Positions 13,833 through 23,217 of a DNA stretch of 34,237 nt are shown in pieces. Location of the stretch: assembly GCA_910584595.1 (NCBI GenBank), contig CAJUBQ010000046.1, forward strand, positions 1 through 34,237, read 5' to 3'. The notes below the pieces were generated by a model. The model saw only the letters and a program-made list of their open reading frames with translations, made no database searches and had not been told where the DNA came from. Positions within the stretch are counted from its first letter, which is position 1. The number at the start of each line of letters is the position of its first letter. Source of the DNA: an uncultured Eubacterium sp. GTDB lineage: Bacteria > Bacillota > Clostridia > Lachnospirales > Lachnospiraceae. The position numbers and the translations under genes were made by a program.

Positions 13833-16800
13833 ACACAGACCGCCTTTCATCATCATTCAGCTTGTCAAACAATTCTTTTACTTTCTGCAACAAGCATCTG
13901 TTGTTTTCCTCCAACTTTTCTTCCAAATCTCCCGGCTTACCGCCGTCAACATAAATGGTCGGTTTATTGTTGATTGTTACTGTTATGCTGCTTCGCCCGG
14001 TTCCGATTCTCAATTCCGGCTCACTTTCCCCAGGGACGTTCTCTGGCGCATTGTTGTTTATGATGTTGGTCGTTCCCGTCGCCTGCACTGCTGCCGCTGC
14101 GTTTCTCACCTGATTCTGCGCTTTCAGTATACCCTTTGTTTGCTGTGCAGTATATACCGTCCGCCCCGGTGCATTTGTTATCAGCTCCGGCCCGTTTTCC
14201 CCTGCAATGAATGTGTCAGGCGTATTGGTTGAACCTTTTGCAAACCCCGGTATATGCAGCGTCTTTGCAATCTTGCCGCCAACCCCTCCTATGGTTTCCT
14301 TGACTTTGCCAATCCCATCCATTACGCCTTGCACTGCATGGGAAATCCCGTCCATTACACCTTTTGCTATAGACTTTATGCTTTCCCAAACACCACTGAA
14401 AATCGATTTTATGCCGTTCCATGCCGCAGACCAGTTCCCGGAAAAGACACCTGTTATAAATTGGATAATCCCGGACAATACCTCCCGGAACCCTGAAATC
14501 ACTCCGCCGATTGCATCAAATACACTCTTGAATACCGCCTGCACTTCCGGAAGGACTGCCTGCACTACCTGTAATATCATCTGCATGATCGGCTGTATAA
14601 TGTTCCAGATCGTAGTAAACACCGTCTGCACTACCGGAAGCGCCGCTGAAAGAACCGTTGTTATGATTGAACCTAACTGCTGTATGCCGCTTACGATCGC
14701 CGGAAGAACCGTTGATACAATAAACTGAAAAATGCTGCTTATAATCGGCAGCACATTTGTCTGAATAAATGATATGATCTGGCTGATAATCGGCATTAAT
14801 TCGGCTATGAAACTTCCGATAACCGGGATAATTCCCGCTATAAATTCTGCTATTGCCTGAAAAATCTGCATTATCACCGGGGCTGCCGCCTGTATGCCGC
14901 TAATAATTCCCGGAATAACGCTGGTCATCAGCACATTGAATACCTGTTCTATAACCGGGACAATGTGCGTTGTTACAAATTCCACGAACTGACCCGCTGC
15001 ATTTTTTATCTTAATAAGCGCTGCTGCTAATTTAAGAACTGCTAATTCGCCCTTAACTCCAAATTTTTCTCCAATTAGTTCTCCGGCTCCGTTAAGTCCT
15101 TTCGTGAAAACACCTTTGACTGTATTTCCTATGTTTGTGATAACTGCTACAACTTTATCAAAAACAGCAAGCGCACCATCCCCGAACGTCTTTTGGATAA
15201 AGCCCCTTATTTCCTGTAAATGGCTTTTCACTAACTGGACAGCGGTGATTATCGCCGTTATCACTCCGACAATTGGCAGCACTTTTCCAACAACGCCGCC
15301 TAACGGCCCGAATATGCTTGTTGTCAGCTTTCCAAGCGGCCCAAGCAAGGTTTTTATTGCATTTCCAACAGGCGCTATAAATGCCGTTATCTTGCCGAAT
15401 CCTTTTCCGATTACAGTTCCGATTGTTCCGATCGGAGACCTTGCGATAACGCCCGCAACATTTGCCAGCACCCCGGAGAGTCTTGTCCCAAACATAGAAA
15501 ACGGTTTCAGCATAAACCCCATCATTTTTAATCCGGCGTTTTTCATGACCCCGCCCAACTTTGAAAAGACAGAACTGTTTGCAAATATGTTCCCAAACGC
15601 GGATGCAACGCCTCCGGCTGCGCTTCCTATGCCTTTAAAGTATGACATGATGCCTTTCGCTGCCCCGGCAAGCCCGCCAAATCCATTTGTCAATGCGCTT
15701 ATATACCTTGACAGCCCTACGCCTTTTATCAGCGTAAATGCCTTTCGGATTCCCAAAAAACCGTTCTGCAAATGCAGGAACCCTATCTTTGCAACAAGGC
15801 CCCCTGCTTTCAGCCCCACAAGACCCGCTGCAATTTTTGCTATCATTTTTACTGTTTCCGGGTTTTTGTTTACAAATTTGCTTGCAGCCGACGTTACTTC
15901 CGTTATTTTTTTTACCGCTTCCGTCAATTTAGGGAGAACCATCAGCCCCAGTTCTGTCTGCAGCCCGTCAAAAGCGGACTGGAACAGTGTAACCTGTCCG
16001 GCGAAGTTATCCAGCTTTTTCTTTGCCATTTCCTCTGCTGCGCCATCTGCATTTTGAATTGACTTGGTAAGTTTATCAAAATCTTTCTGTTCCGCATTCA
16101 TCAAAGAAAGCCAGCCCGATATTCCAGATTGTCCAGCGATTTTTTTTGCATAGTTGTTCTGTTCTTCCTGTGTCAGTCCTTTCCATGCTTCCCTTGTTTC
16201 CCCGATTACTTTTGCAAGGTCCCTTGTCTTTCCCTTGCTGTCATAAAATTCTACGCCCAGCTTTTTTGTCAGGATTCCTAATGCACCCAGACTCTTGCTT
16301 GACGCTCCTGCGTCCGTGGAAAGCCTTGTCATAATAGACCGTAGTGCGGTTCCAGCATTTGAAGCCTTTATGCCGCTGTTAGCCATAACGCCTATCATAG
16401 TGGCTGTATCTTCCAAACTGTACCCCAACGAACCTGCAACAGGTGCAACGTATTTGAATGTTTCGCCCATCATTCCAACATTCGTGTTAGCGTTTGAAGA
16501 CGCTTGCGCCAGTACGTCCGCAAAATGCGTGGCGTTTGACACTCCGTTTGTGGTTCCGTCTGCCGACATTCCAAACGCCGTCATTGCATCTGTCACAATG
16601 TCCGATACTGCCGCCAGTTCTTCCCCGGAAGCCGCCGCAAGGTTCATGACACCCTCAATGCCACCCATCATGTCTTTTGTTTTCCAACCCGCCATAGCCA
16701 TGTATTCCATAGCCTGCCCTGCTTCTTTGGCTGTAAACTTTGTCGTAGCTCCCATTTCCTTTGCTTTTTCAGACAATAACTTCAAATCGTCCCCAGTTGC

Positions 16801-17529
16801 TCCGGAAATAGCCTGTACGGTTGACATTTGCTCTTGGAACTCTGCCGCCTTTTTTACTGGTCCGTTATAGATTGCGGCTCCCGCCGCCGCCATAACCCCT
16901 ACCGTCCCTACAAGCTGTGTCTTTGTATGGGAAATGCTTTCGTTTATATTTTGTTGTGCCTGATTCAGCCGTTGTATGGTCTGCTGGGAATTTTGCAAAC
17001 GTTCATATGACCGCTGCAGTCTAGCGTTTGATTCTTCCAGATTGTCAGTGTTTACACCTGCTTCCCGCAGTTCCTCCCCCACTCTGTTAAGCTGCTGTGT
17101 TTGTTGTTGTATGCTGGCAGTGGTTTGTCGTATCTGGCTTTCGTTACTTTTCAGTCGTTCGGTATTCTTCTGGACTTCGTTTTCTTCCCTCGCAAGCTGC
17201 GCTGTCAGCTCCCCGGTTGCGTCCCCGGTTTCCTCAATCTTTGCACGCAGCCTTTCCGCGTGCTGCTCGTGCATCTGTATTTTCTGCGCAATCTTTTGAT
17301 GTTCCGTTTGCAGCCTTGTCAGTTTTTCATTTTGCTGGCTGATTGCATTTGAAGTCTTGTTGTAACCGTCAACTTTTCCCTGTAAGGAATTTACGCTTTT
17401 CAAGCTGTCCTGTAACTTTTTCTGCGTTTCCATCGCGCCTTTGAAAGCACTGTTGAAATCGCTGCCCAGTGACGCTTTCAGCTTGAAAAGCAGTTCAAAT
17501 TCCTTCCTTGGCCCTGCCAGTCGCTTCAC
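13825..17529 (-). CDS. tape measure protein (TP901 family)
   Basis: About 1,230 residues. A long N-terminal coiled coil (about 35-200, many Q/E/R heptads) precedes the TP901 core (about 225-440: FQEQMSTVQAISGATGDDL, TKFTAKEAGQAMEYMAMAGWK). Then come Gly/Ala-rich hydrophobic segments, a block of repeated hydrophobic helices around 850-1020 (IIPVIGSFIAELMPIISQII), and a C-terminal PGFAKGSTNTPDTFIAGENGPELI motif. The protein sets tail length and probably enters the host membrane. The GTG at 17529 touches the GGGAGG box; a CTG at 17520 is at better distance, so the exact start is uncertain. It begins seven bases after the E' stop. Confidence 0.93.
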   Translation of the reverse strand: MKRLAGPRKEFELLFKLKASLGSDFNSAFKGAMETQKKLQDSLKSVNSLQGKVDGYNKTSNAISQQNEKLTRLQTEHQKIAQKIQMHEQHAERLRAKIEETGDATGELTAQLAREENEVQKNTERLKSNESQIRQTTASIQQQTQQLNRVGEELREAGVNTDNLEESNARLQRSYERLQNSQQTIQRLNQAQQNINESISHTKTQLVGTVGVMAAAGAAIYNGPVKKAAEFQEQMSTVQAISGATGDDLKLLSEKAKEMGATTKFTAKEAGQAMEYMAMAGWKTKDMMGGIEGVMNLAAASGEELAAVSDIVTDAMTAFGMSADGTTNGVSNATHFADVLAQASSNANTNVGMMGETFKYVAPVAGSLGYSLEDTATMIGVMANSGIKASNAGTALRSIMTRLSTDAGASSKSLGALGILTKKLGVEFYDSKGKTRDLAKVIGETREAWKGLTQEEQNNYAKKIAGQSGISGWLSLMNAEQKDFDKLTKSIQNADGAAEEMAKKKLDNFAGQVTLFQSAFDGLQTELGLMVLPKLTEAVKKITEVTSAASKFVNKNPETVKMIAKIAAGLVGLKAGGLVAKIGFLHLQNGFLGIRKAFTLIKGVGLSRYISALTNGFGGLAGAAKGIMSYFKGIGSAAGGVASAFGNIFANSSVFSKLGGVMKNAGLKMMGFMLKPFSMFGTRLSGVLANVAGVIARSPIGTIGTVIGKGFGKITAFIAPVGNAIKTLLGPLGKLTTSIFGPLGGVVGKVLPIVGVITAIITAVQLVKSHLQEIRGFIQKTFGDGALAVFDKVVAVITNIGNTVKGVFTKGLNGAGELIGEKFGVKGELAVLKLAAALIKIKNAAGQFVEFVTTHIVPVIEQVFNVLMTSVIPGIISGIQAAAPVIMQIFQAIAEFIAGIIPVIGSFIAELMPIISQIISFIQTNVLPIISSIFQFIVSTVLPAIVSGIQQLGSIITTVLSAALPVVQTVFTTIWNIIQPIMQMILQVVQAVLPEVQAVFKSVFDAIGGVISGFREVLSGIIQFITGVFSGNWSAAWNGIKSIFSGVWESIKSIAKGVMDGISHAVQGVMDGIGKVKETIGGVGGKIAKTLHIPGFAKGSTNTPDTFIAGENGPELITNAPGRTVYTAQQTKGILKAQNQVRNAAAAVQATGTTNIINNNAPENVPGESEPELRIGTGRSSITVTINNKPTIYVDGGKPGDLEEKLEENNRCLLQKVKELFDKLNDDERRSVYE

Positions 17530-17535
17530 CTCCCT

Positions 17536-18188
17536 CTATTTTCTGCGGTTCCTTTCTTTTTTGTCTTCTTTTTCCACTTCGTTGGCGCTTTTTATCCACT
17601 CGTAAAGATTTTTGATTGGAAGCCGCATAAAATAATAGATGGGCGTATTAGAAGCTCTTGCCATTCTATACGCCTGTTTTCGTATATAGTTTGCGGGCCT
17701 CTCCTGCTTTAGAAGCCCATGCCTGTTAAAAAATCTCTTGCTTTATTTTTGATTTTCATATAATCTGCGACAGGCAAACGCCTGATTTCATCAGACCCCA
17801 CTCTTGCCGCCCTTGCTGCAAGCATGCTCTGAAATATAGATGAAATTTCAGGGGAAAGCGCATATTTTCCCATATCCTGCATTTCCTGTTCTACCGCTTC
17901 TATATCCTCTCCTGTTAATTCGTCAAAATAAAACGTCATTGTCTTGTACTGCTGCCCCAAAATCGTTACAGGCTTTTTGAAAGTGTGCGTGTAATTCGGG
18001 TTTTTCTTCTCTTTCTCTGTCTTTTTGACAGACATATCTACAACTCCGGTCCGCTGCGCTTCTGCCAGCTCCATTGCTTCTTCCTGCTGCATTTCCGCTT
18101 CCTGCCGCCCTTCTATTTCTTCTCCCAGCATTTCCGCTTCCTGCTGCCTCATTTCCTCTGTAATTTCGATATTTTCTACTTTTTCCAT
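17536..18188 (-). CDS. tail assembly chaperone fusion E+E' made by -1 frameshift
   Basis: Ribosomes that slip at 17727-17733 continue for 63 codons in the -1 frame, to TAG at 17536-17538, giving about 217 residues instead of 159. The E' part is protein-like: KQERPANYIRKQAYRMARAS, then YYFMRLPIKNLYEWIKSANE and a Lys/Glu/Arg-rich end. It has no initiation codon with a ribosome binding site of its own. P2 and lambda make their two tail chaperones the same way, and here too the pair lies directly between the tube gene and the tape measure gene. Confidence 0.85.
17709..18188 (-). CDS. tail assembly chaperone E (unshifted product)
   Basis: 159 residues. The first 60 are acidic and glutamine-rich (EMRQQEAEMLGEEIEGRQEA). 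The conserved part follows: YTHTFKKPVTILGQQYKTMT, FDELTGEDIEAVEQEM and ISSIFQSMLAARAARVG, as in the Mu gp41/P2 E-type tail chaperone family. It binds the tape measure protein during tail assembly. The upstream TTG at 18218 lies inside a terminator; the ATG at 18188 has AAGGAG at a normal distance (18194 is also possible). Confidence 0.85.
   Translation of the reverse strand: MEKVENIEITEEMRQQEAEMLGEEIEGRQEAEMQQEEAMELAEAQRTGVVDMSVKKTEKEKKNPNYTHTFKKPVTILGQQYKTMTFYFDELTGEDIEAVEQEMQDMGKYALSPEISSIFQSMLAARAARVGSDEIRRLPVADYMKIKNKARDFLTGMGF
17727..17733 (-). promoter_or_regulatory. programmed -1 ribosomal frameshift site T TTT TTA
   Basis: On the minus strand the in-frame codons are GAT TTT TTA, so the heptamer T TTT TTA is in the exact X XXY YYZ register. 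It is six codons before the E stop. P2 uses the near-identical T TTT TTG in its E gene. Confidence 0.85.
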
Positions 18189-18216
18189 GTCCATTTTCTC
18201 CTTAATTTTTTGTAAC

Positions 18217-18243
18217 AAAAAAGCAACCTTACGGCTGCTTTTT
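18217..18243 (-). terminator. terminator between tail tube and chaperone genes
   Basis: In minus-strand RNA, AAAAAGCAGCC pairs with GGUUGCUUUUUU (one G-U wobble) around a 4-base loop. It would reduce transcription beyond sheath and tube, giving more of those than of the downstream tail genes. The plus strand also has a T-run, so it may work both ways. Confidence 0.7.
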
Positions 18244-18348
18244 GTGAATTAATGTAATATGTCTTCCCAAAATAGGGTAGTCTAAATGTTTTTCGCCTTA
18301 TATTGCGATAACTTTAATTAATATATCAAGATGTTTTTTAATATCTTA

Positions 18349-18867
18349 TCACTTGCCTAATGCGGCTCGCACATCCGCTAGATAATCCACGCCGTCAACA
18401 TAATAGATAAAGTTCAACTGGTCAATCTCCACTTTCTTTACCCCGTCTTTATAGATTGCATAGTACGTGACTGCATATTCTCCGGAAGCGTCTGCAGTCG
18501 TAGCAACCCCTACTTTTCCGGGCGCAAGTTTTTTTGGTCTTACCCTCATAATATATTTCATTCTGTCTATGTCTATCTTTTTTGTTGCCGTGTTCTCGCT
18601 CTGCTGCGCCGCCCTCAAATCAATCATATGAATTCGTGGCTCATTCAGCCTGATCGTTGCGTCTGTCACTGTCCGAAAATTCAACGTTAGGGTCATTGCT
18701 TCAAAATGTCCTATCACAACCGCTTCCACGTTTCCGCCAATCCCTGCGCCTGTTATTTCCTCTGTCAGCGCTGTTATTTCCGGCAGCTCTACTTCTGCCA
18801 TGCCTAAATATTCCACAGAGTCTTCATATATCGCAAAATTTACAACAAGTTCATCAACTCTTGGCAT
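18349..18867 (-). CDS. major tail tube protein
   Basis: 172 residues: PRVDELVVNFAIYEDSVEYL, VELPEITALTEEITGAGIGG and HFEAMTLTLNFRTVTD, the Phage_tube family of contractile tails (P2 FII). It forms the inner tail tube. It follows the sheath by 14 bases, the P2 order. The ATG has GGAGGGA upstream. Confidence 0.92.
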   Translation of the reverse strand: MPRVDELVVNFAIYEDSVEYLGMAEVELPEITALTEEITGAGIGGNVEAVVIGHFEAMTLTLNFRTVTDATIRLNEPRIHMIDLRAAQQSENTATKKIDIDRMKYIMRVRPKKLAPGKVGVATTADASGEYAVTYYAIYKDGVKKVEIDQLNFIYYVDGVDYLADVRAALGK

Positions 18868-18881
18868 TGTTTATCCCTCCC

Positions 18882-20312
18882 TTATGCCATCATAAGGCTT
18901 GAAAGATACGACACATCGTATTCAAGCACGTATTCTAGCAGACTCAGCGGGCTAGGCGGCGCAAGATAGATGTGAAATTTTGCGTGTCCTGCCATCAATG
19001 CTGTTTCGCTGTTTTCTTCTTCCTTAAACTCTACACGCCCGCCCAATATTCTTTCTTCCGCCGTCAGACTGTTCAGCCAGTCATTTACGCCTTGTAAAAT
19101 AGCGTCAATCAATCTTCGATTTAGCTTTCTGTCAACATAATTCCAGTACGAAAGCGTCACAGTCTTTGCAACCCACTTAAACATACGGGATATGCAATAA
19201 AAATAGTCTACCGGGTCCGTGTTTCCCGGAAAGCACGCTGTCCAATCCCCCCAGCTTACAAAACCATTATAAAAATTCAATCCCGTAATAATCCCATTGT
19301 CATTCAAATAGTTTGCCTGCTGCAAGTCAAGCGCAACTTCCGTCCCGTCAGCCAGTATCATTCTGTCAGCCTGCAATGACTTGTTAGACGCGCTTTCACA
19401 CGGCGTGCCGCCGCCCCATGCTTCCGTATTGTCCACTTTTGCAATCAAGCCGGCAAGCTGCGTGGAAAAGTTAAACTCTCTTTCTCCCAGCGCAAGCTTC
19501 GGAAAACAAACAAGTTCATTCGGCTTTGAAAAATTCTTTTTTTTCTTCCACGCAATAGCGTCTGAATAGTACGTCACGCCTTCTTCCGTTGTGTCCATAT
19601 CCAAAATTGCGTCAGCTTCAAACAGTCCGTTGATGTTTTCTGCCTTTGCAGACATTACCGCCGCAACTTCACTGTCATGCGACCAATTCGGACACAAAAT
19701 CAAATCCGGTATTTCTGTAAACCGTGGGAAAACGCTGTCTATCAGTTCCAGCCCGGTTGACTTGTGTGTTGTCACGCTAAAGCCGCCTATAATATCATCT
19801 TTATCAATCTGTGTTGGGTCTGCTTCGTTGTATGTCAGTTCCACTTCTCCGGTTGTGTCGGAAAGAAATTCCACAATGCAGTTATCATCATCATAGAACG
19901 CTTCAAAATCCGTCCCTCTTTCCAGTCCGTCCACCTCTACGCTCCCCGCAATGGCTTCCAGCGGCAATTTTACCTGATTTTCCACAACCTCCGCGTTCAG
20001 GGTCTTTTGTGTTTTATGTTTTTGAGGGTCCAGCACGTTTACAAGAAAAATCGGTGAAGTCGTATAAAGCTGGAACGCTGTGTAAATTACTTCGCAAAGG
20101 CTGTATTTTTTCCAATCGTCAGAATAGCCCAGTTTCTGCACTGCTTCTGTGTAATTGTTCGCCATCACGACTTCATTTATCTTTCCGCCCTCTACCATCT
20201 GCACTGGCGCTGTCCCTACCGCAAATATCACGCCGCTCGAAGCTACATTCGGGGTTGAAATGCTTGTTGTCAGCTTCCCGGTCTGCACGCCGTGTGTTAT
20301 TTGGCTTGCCAT
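18882..20312 (-). CDS. contractile tail sheath protein
   Basis: 476 residues. The start ITHGVQTGKLTTSISTPNVASSGVIFAVGTAP, the central TTHKSTGLELIDSVFPRF and the C-terminal domain (VDRKLNRRLIDAILQGVNDWLNSL) match Phage_tail_sheath. It shows that the phage is a myovirus type. The sheath contracts to drive the tube through the envelope. The ATG has AAGGAGGG upstream, close to the preceding gene end. Confidence 0.93.
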   Translation of the reverse strand: MASQITHGVQTGKLTTSISTPNVASSGVIFAVGTAPVQMVEGGKINEVVMANNYTEAVQKLGYSDDWKKYSLCEVIYTAFQLYTTSPIFLVNVLDPQKHKTQKTLNAEVVENQVKLPLEAIAGSVEVDGLERGTDFEAFYDDDNCIVEFLSDTTGEVELTYNEADPTQIDKDDIIGGFSVTTHKSTGLELIDSVFPRFTEIPDLILCPNWSHDSEVAAVMSAKAENINGLFEADAILDMDTTEEGVTYYSDAIAWKKKKNFSKPNELVCFPKLALGEREFNFSTQLAGLIAKVDNTEAWGGGTPCESASNKSLQADRMILADGTEVALDLQQANYLNDNGIITGLNFYNGFVSWGDWTACFPGNTDPVDYFYCISRMFKWVAKTVTLSYWNYVDRKLNRRLIDAILQGVNDWLNSLTAEERILGGRVEFKEEENSETALMAGHAKFHIYLAPPSPLSLLEYVLEYDVSYLSSLMMA

Positions 20313-20315
20313 CTT

Positions 20316-20762
20316 TTATCCCTCCTTTGCTGCATTTCCCGCAATGCTGGAAGCGAGGTCTGTATAATATTTATGCAGGATATTCCCCGCAGTCTTTGCC
20401 TTGTCTTTCTTTTCTCCCATCCGGCTTGCAGGAACAAGCATTTTCTCCACAAGCGGATGCTTTTCCAGAACGTCTTTCAATTCTTCCTTGATTTCAGTTT
20501 CCGTACCTATAAAGATTTTGTTGCACTTTAACCGTCCCGCAGGCAGTGTGGGGCCGATATACGCCAGCTTCACCACTTCTTCTTTTTCTTCCGTGGCTTC
20601 TGTTTCCATCTCTGCTTCCTTTGTGCCTGTGGCTTCGTTATCTGCCCCGTTTTCGGCTTTTTCCTGTTCAGTCGTATTGTTTTCCGTCTTTTCCTCTTTT
20701 GCCGTTCCTGCGGCTTCTACGGCTTCCATAGCTTCTTTCGTTTTCCTGTCTTTTACTGCCAA
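20316..20762 (-). CDS. phage tail-region protein with acidic low-complexity N terminus
   Basis: 148 residues. Residues 1 to about 62 are nearly all E, K, A and T (AGTAKEEKTENNTTEQEK). The C-terminal half (KLAYIGPTLPAGRLKCNKIF onward, with EELKDVLEKHPLVEKMLVP) is compact. Similar short proteins with an xxxYxGPxxP motif occur just before sheath genes in Clostridia phages, from memory; their role is not known to me. The start is TTG behind GGGAGG, overlapping the tail terminator stop. Confidence 0.7.
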   Translation of the reverse strand: MAVKDRKTKEAMEAVEAAGTAKEEKTENNTTEQEKAENGADNEATGTKEAEMETEATEEKEEVVKLAYIGPTLPAGRLKCNKIFIGTETEIKEELKDVLEKHPLVEKMLVPASRMGEKKDKAKTAGNILHKYYTDLASSIAGNAAKEG

Positions 20763-21235
20763 ATTGCTTCAACCTCCCTTTCGATTGTCGGTATTGACCA
20801 GTTTGTTATCATTTCTCCTAAAAAATATGGCTGCGTGCTGTCGGGGTATACAAGGTATTCCAGTGGCTTTTTCAGCGCAAAATATCCCCCGATAATCCCT
20901 GTTTTCTGCAGTTCGCTCCTGATGCGTAAAAGCACATTAAGCACGTCATATGCGCCCATACTGTCATTTTCCGCATATGTCGCAACCACAATGCGTATCT
21001 GGCAGGCGCTTCCCTCCTGCGCTTCCCCGTCTTTCCCGGTCAGGAATTGCAGCAGGATATATGGCACTTTTTCCGTCTGATCTTCTTTTTTTGGAAGACG
21101 CATTTTATATACATCCGCTGCCCGTTCTTTTTCCTGTCCCTGCTCTGGTTTTCGTACCCTTACCCGCAGTTTTATGTCCTTTGTCTTCTCTTTCACAAAT
21201 TCTTCCAGATTGTCTAATAAAATTACTGGCGTCAT
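20753..21235 (-). CDS. tail terminator/tail completion protein (gpU-of-lambda position)
   Basis: 160 residues. LQFLTGKDGEAQEGSACQIRIVVATYAEND and GAYDVLNVLLRIRSEL match proteins annotated as tail terminators in Firmicutes myophages. It would cap the tail at the head side. It lies between the gpZ-like gene and the sheath. Assignment rests on position and general pattern more than on a sharp motif. Confidence 0.65.
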   Translation of the reverse strand: MTPVILLDNLEEFVKEKTKDIKLRVRVRKPEQGQEKERAADVYKMRLPKKEDQTEKVPYILLQFLTGKDGEAQEGSACQIRIVVATYAENDSMGAYDVLNVLLRIRSELQKTGIIGGYFALKKPLEYLVYPDSTQPYFLGEMITNWSIPTIEREVEAIWQ

Positions 21236-21238
21236 GCC

Positions 21239-21799
21239 CTAACCTCCGTAACCGTTCAGCAGGCGGTCAATTTCATGCACAATTCTTTCATCAACCGTTT
21301 TCTGCGCTTCTTTTTCCAGCTCCGTCATTACGCTTGTGTTTCCTACCATCTGCGCCATTGCAAGCCCCATTTTTTCTTCTATCGGGAAGCGTTTGCTTGT
21401 TTCCCGTTCAAATACTCCGATATGCCCGCTTTTCATCTGAGCAATGAACGCATTTTCAAAAGCTGTGCCGCCGCCCTTTTTGACTGCTGCCGTCACCTGC
21501 TTTTTAACGCCTGGGGCTTTTGGCGTCACTTTGAATTTATAAAGCGGTATCTTGCAGCCGGAAAAGTGAATGTAGCCAGCAAGGTTTCCTGTTTTGGCTT
21601 TCTGCATTTTCGTGTTTGTGGATTCATTGATTGCGCTGCTCTGTACGGCGTATACTTCCCGCACTTTCTTTGCCGCCCCGGTCTTTACTTTGGAAAGCCC
21701 ACGGTTCATTGCATTTGACAACGCGCGTTCCGCACCTTTTGGAACTCCCGCCAGCAGCGCTTCCACCCGTTCAATTGTTTCCGCCGAAATCTCAATCAT
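21239..21799 (-). CDS. minor tail protein Z-like (lambda gpZ family)
   Basis: 186 residues: LLAGVPKGAERALSNAMNRG, then VREVYAVQSSAI, then GNLAGYIHFSGCKIPLYKF. This is the prophage minor tail protein Z pattern. In lambda it acts at the head-tail joint. It overlaps the upstream connector gene by four bases, consistent with coupled translation. Confidence 0.8.
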   Translation of the reverse strand: MIEISAETIERVEALLAGVPKGAERALSNAMNRGLSKVKTGAAKKVREVYAVQSSAINESTNTKMQKAKTGNLAGYIHFSGCKIPLYKFKVTPKAPGVKKQVTAAVKKGGGTAFENAFIAQMKSGHIGVFERETSKRFPIEEKMGLAMAQMVGNTSVMTELEKEAQKTVDERIVHEIDRLLNGYGG

Positions 21800-22140
21800 T
21801 CCGTAAACGCCCCCAATTCCAGCACAATTTCCCCGTCTTCATGCTCTGATTTTATAATTTCATACATGTTTATTGCCCCCGCTTCTTCAATCTCGATCGC
21901 ACAACCCTTTTTTGGTATAAATCCCAAATCTTCAAAAGATATGTACACAAGCGCTTCCGCAAGGTTTATTCCCTCTGCGTGGTCATTCACAAGCGTTTTC
22001 CTATCTTTTGCTGTTTCGTGGTCAATCACTATCGGCGCTGTATAACAGCCGCCGTCATACCATATATTTGTCATTGTCGCAAATTCTCCGGGGTTGTGGA
22101 ACGCTTTCAAATCTTCCAGAATTTGCGTCTTGAAGTCCAT
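21796..22140 (-). CDS. head-tail joining protein (gpFII/Gifsy-2 type)
   Basis: 114 residues: LEDLKAFHNPGEFATMTNIW, a middle ISFEDLGFIPKKGCAIEIEE and a C-terminal VLELGAFTE. Pattern and place after the capsid gene match lambda FII-like connectors. It should sit between portal and tail. Its ATG shares bases with the capsid stop. Confidence 0.7.
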   Translation of the reverse strand: MDFKTQILEDLKAFHNPGEFATMTNIWYDGGCYTAPIVIDHETAKDRKTLVNDHAEGINLAEALVYISFEDLGFIPKKGCAIEIEEAGAINMYEIIKSEHEDGEIVLELGAFTE

Positions 22141-23201
22141 TACATTACCTCCGCAACAAACCAGCTGTCTACATCATGCGGCACAGAAAGTGGCGCAGAC
22201 TGCAATTGTAGAAACCGTCTTGCAGGCTTCCTTTTCATCCACATATCCGGCACATATTTTCCCTCTACTGTGTAGAATTTTCTCGTAATCGGGTCTGCAA
22301 GCGTGATTGCCCCGTAATACATGGAATAGTTTGCTTTGCTGCTTATCAGAATCAATGTCCCGTCCGGGATCATAGGCTTTTCCTGCGCCTTTTTCGGGTC
22401 CGGGTCTGTCCAGTCATCAAGATACCACTCGTTGTATGTATAAATGTCAAGCCCCAGCTTGTGGTATGTCCCGATATACGTCACGCCGTTTGGCAACTGC
22501 TTCGGTTGAATAACTGCAAGATTATAATTTTTCACATCAAGCATTTTCTGTACTTTTTCGTCATTGATGAAAGCCGTTGCCACATTATCAGCCATGATGC
22601 ACATATCGCAGTTTGTAAAACCATGCTGCTGTACATGCTTATGCCAACGCTCCAAGTCTGCTATTTTTTCAGAACCCGCGTTTGACCATTTTTTTGACGC
22701 TGTTGTGATTTTTTCTTTGTTTGTAAAGCCAAAGTCAATGACTTCATTCAAGCCTTCCCCAATAATCGGTATCTTTCCACCAATGATAGTCTGTACACAC
22801 ATCAATTCTTCACGCCTTGCAATCATCTCACGCAACTTTTTGAAGTCGCTTGACATTTTCAGCACCGCGCGTTCCGCAGGCGTCCTGCCTGATAAAATGC
22901 TTTCCCCCGGCTGGCGGTTCAGCAAATCGTCTATTGTCGTTATCGTGTCAGGCGCAACAAGCGGCGGTCTGTAGCTCCTTGTTTCGTACCCTTCGTTTGG
23001 CACGGTCTTTCCGCCGATAACCGGGTGAACGTATGGCGCGACTTTTCTTGAACCTTTTACAAAGTCCACGTCAACTTCCTTTGTCGGAAATGTTTCCTCG
23101 TTTCGGAAAAATGTGCTGCGGAAAAATGTATGTGCAGGTGGGAGTTTCGTCACTACCCGTCCCATAGTCCGTGGATCATAAATGCTAACTTCGTTCGCCA
23201 T
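22140..23201 (-). CDS. major capsid protein (lambda gpE family)
   Basis: 353 residues. The start SIYDPRTMGRVVTKLPPAHTFFRSTFFRN, the KGSRKVAPYVHPVIGGKTV block and the GYETRSYRPPLVAPD segment are characteristic of phage major capsid protein E. It forms the head shell with the HK97 fold. ATG with GAAGGGAAG upstream. It follows the decoration gene, the lambda order. Confidence 0.93.
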   Translation of the reverse strand: MANEVSIYDPRTMGRVVTKLPPAHTFFRSTFFRNEETFPTKEVDVDFVKGSRKVAPYVHPVIGGKTVPNEGYETRSYRPPLVAPDTITTIDDLLNRQPGESILSGRTPAERAVLKMSSDFKKLREMIARREELMCVQTIIGGKIPIIGEGLNEVIDFGFTNKEKITTASKKWSNAGSEKIADLERWHKHVQQHGFTNCDMCIMADNVATAFINDEKVQKMLDVKNYNLAVIQPKQLPNGVTYIGTYHKLGLDIYTYNEWYLDDWTDPDPKKAQEKPMIPDGTLILISSKANYSMYYGAITLADPITRKFYTVEGKYVPDMWMKRKPARRFLQLQSAPLSVPHDVDSWFVAEVM

Positions 23202-23217
23202 GTTTTCTTCCCTTCCT

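Noticed and set aside
15104..16057. 317-codon plus-strand frame
   Set aside because: It is the complement of the tape measure gene, whose Gly/Ala/Lys codons leave few stops on the other strand. No ribosome binding site.
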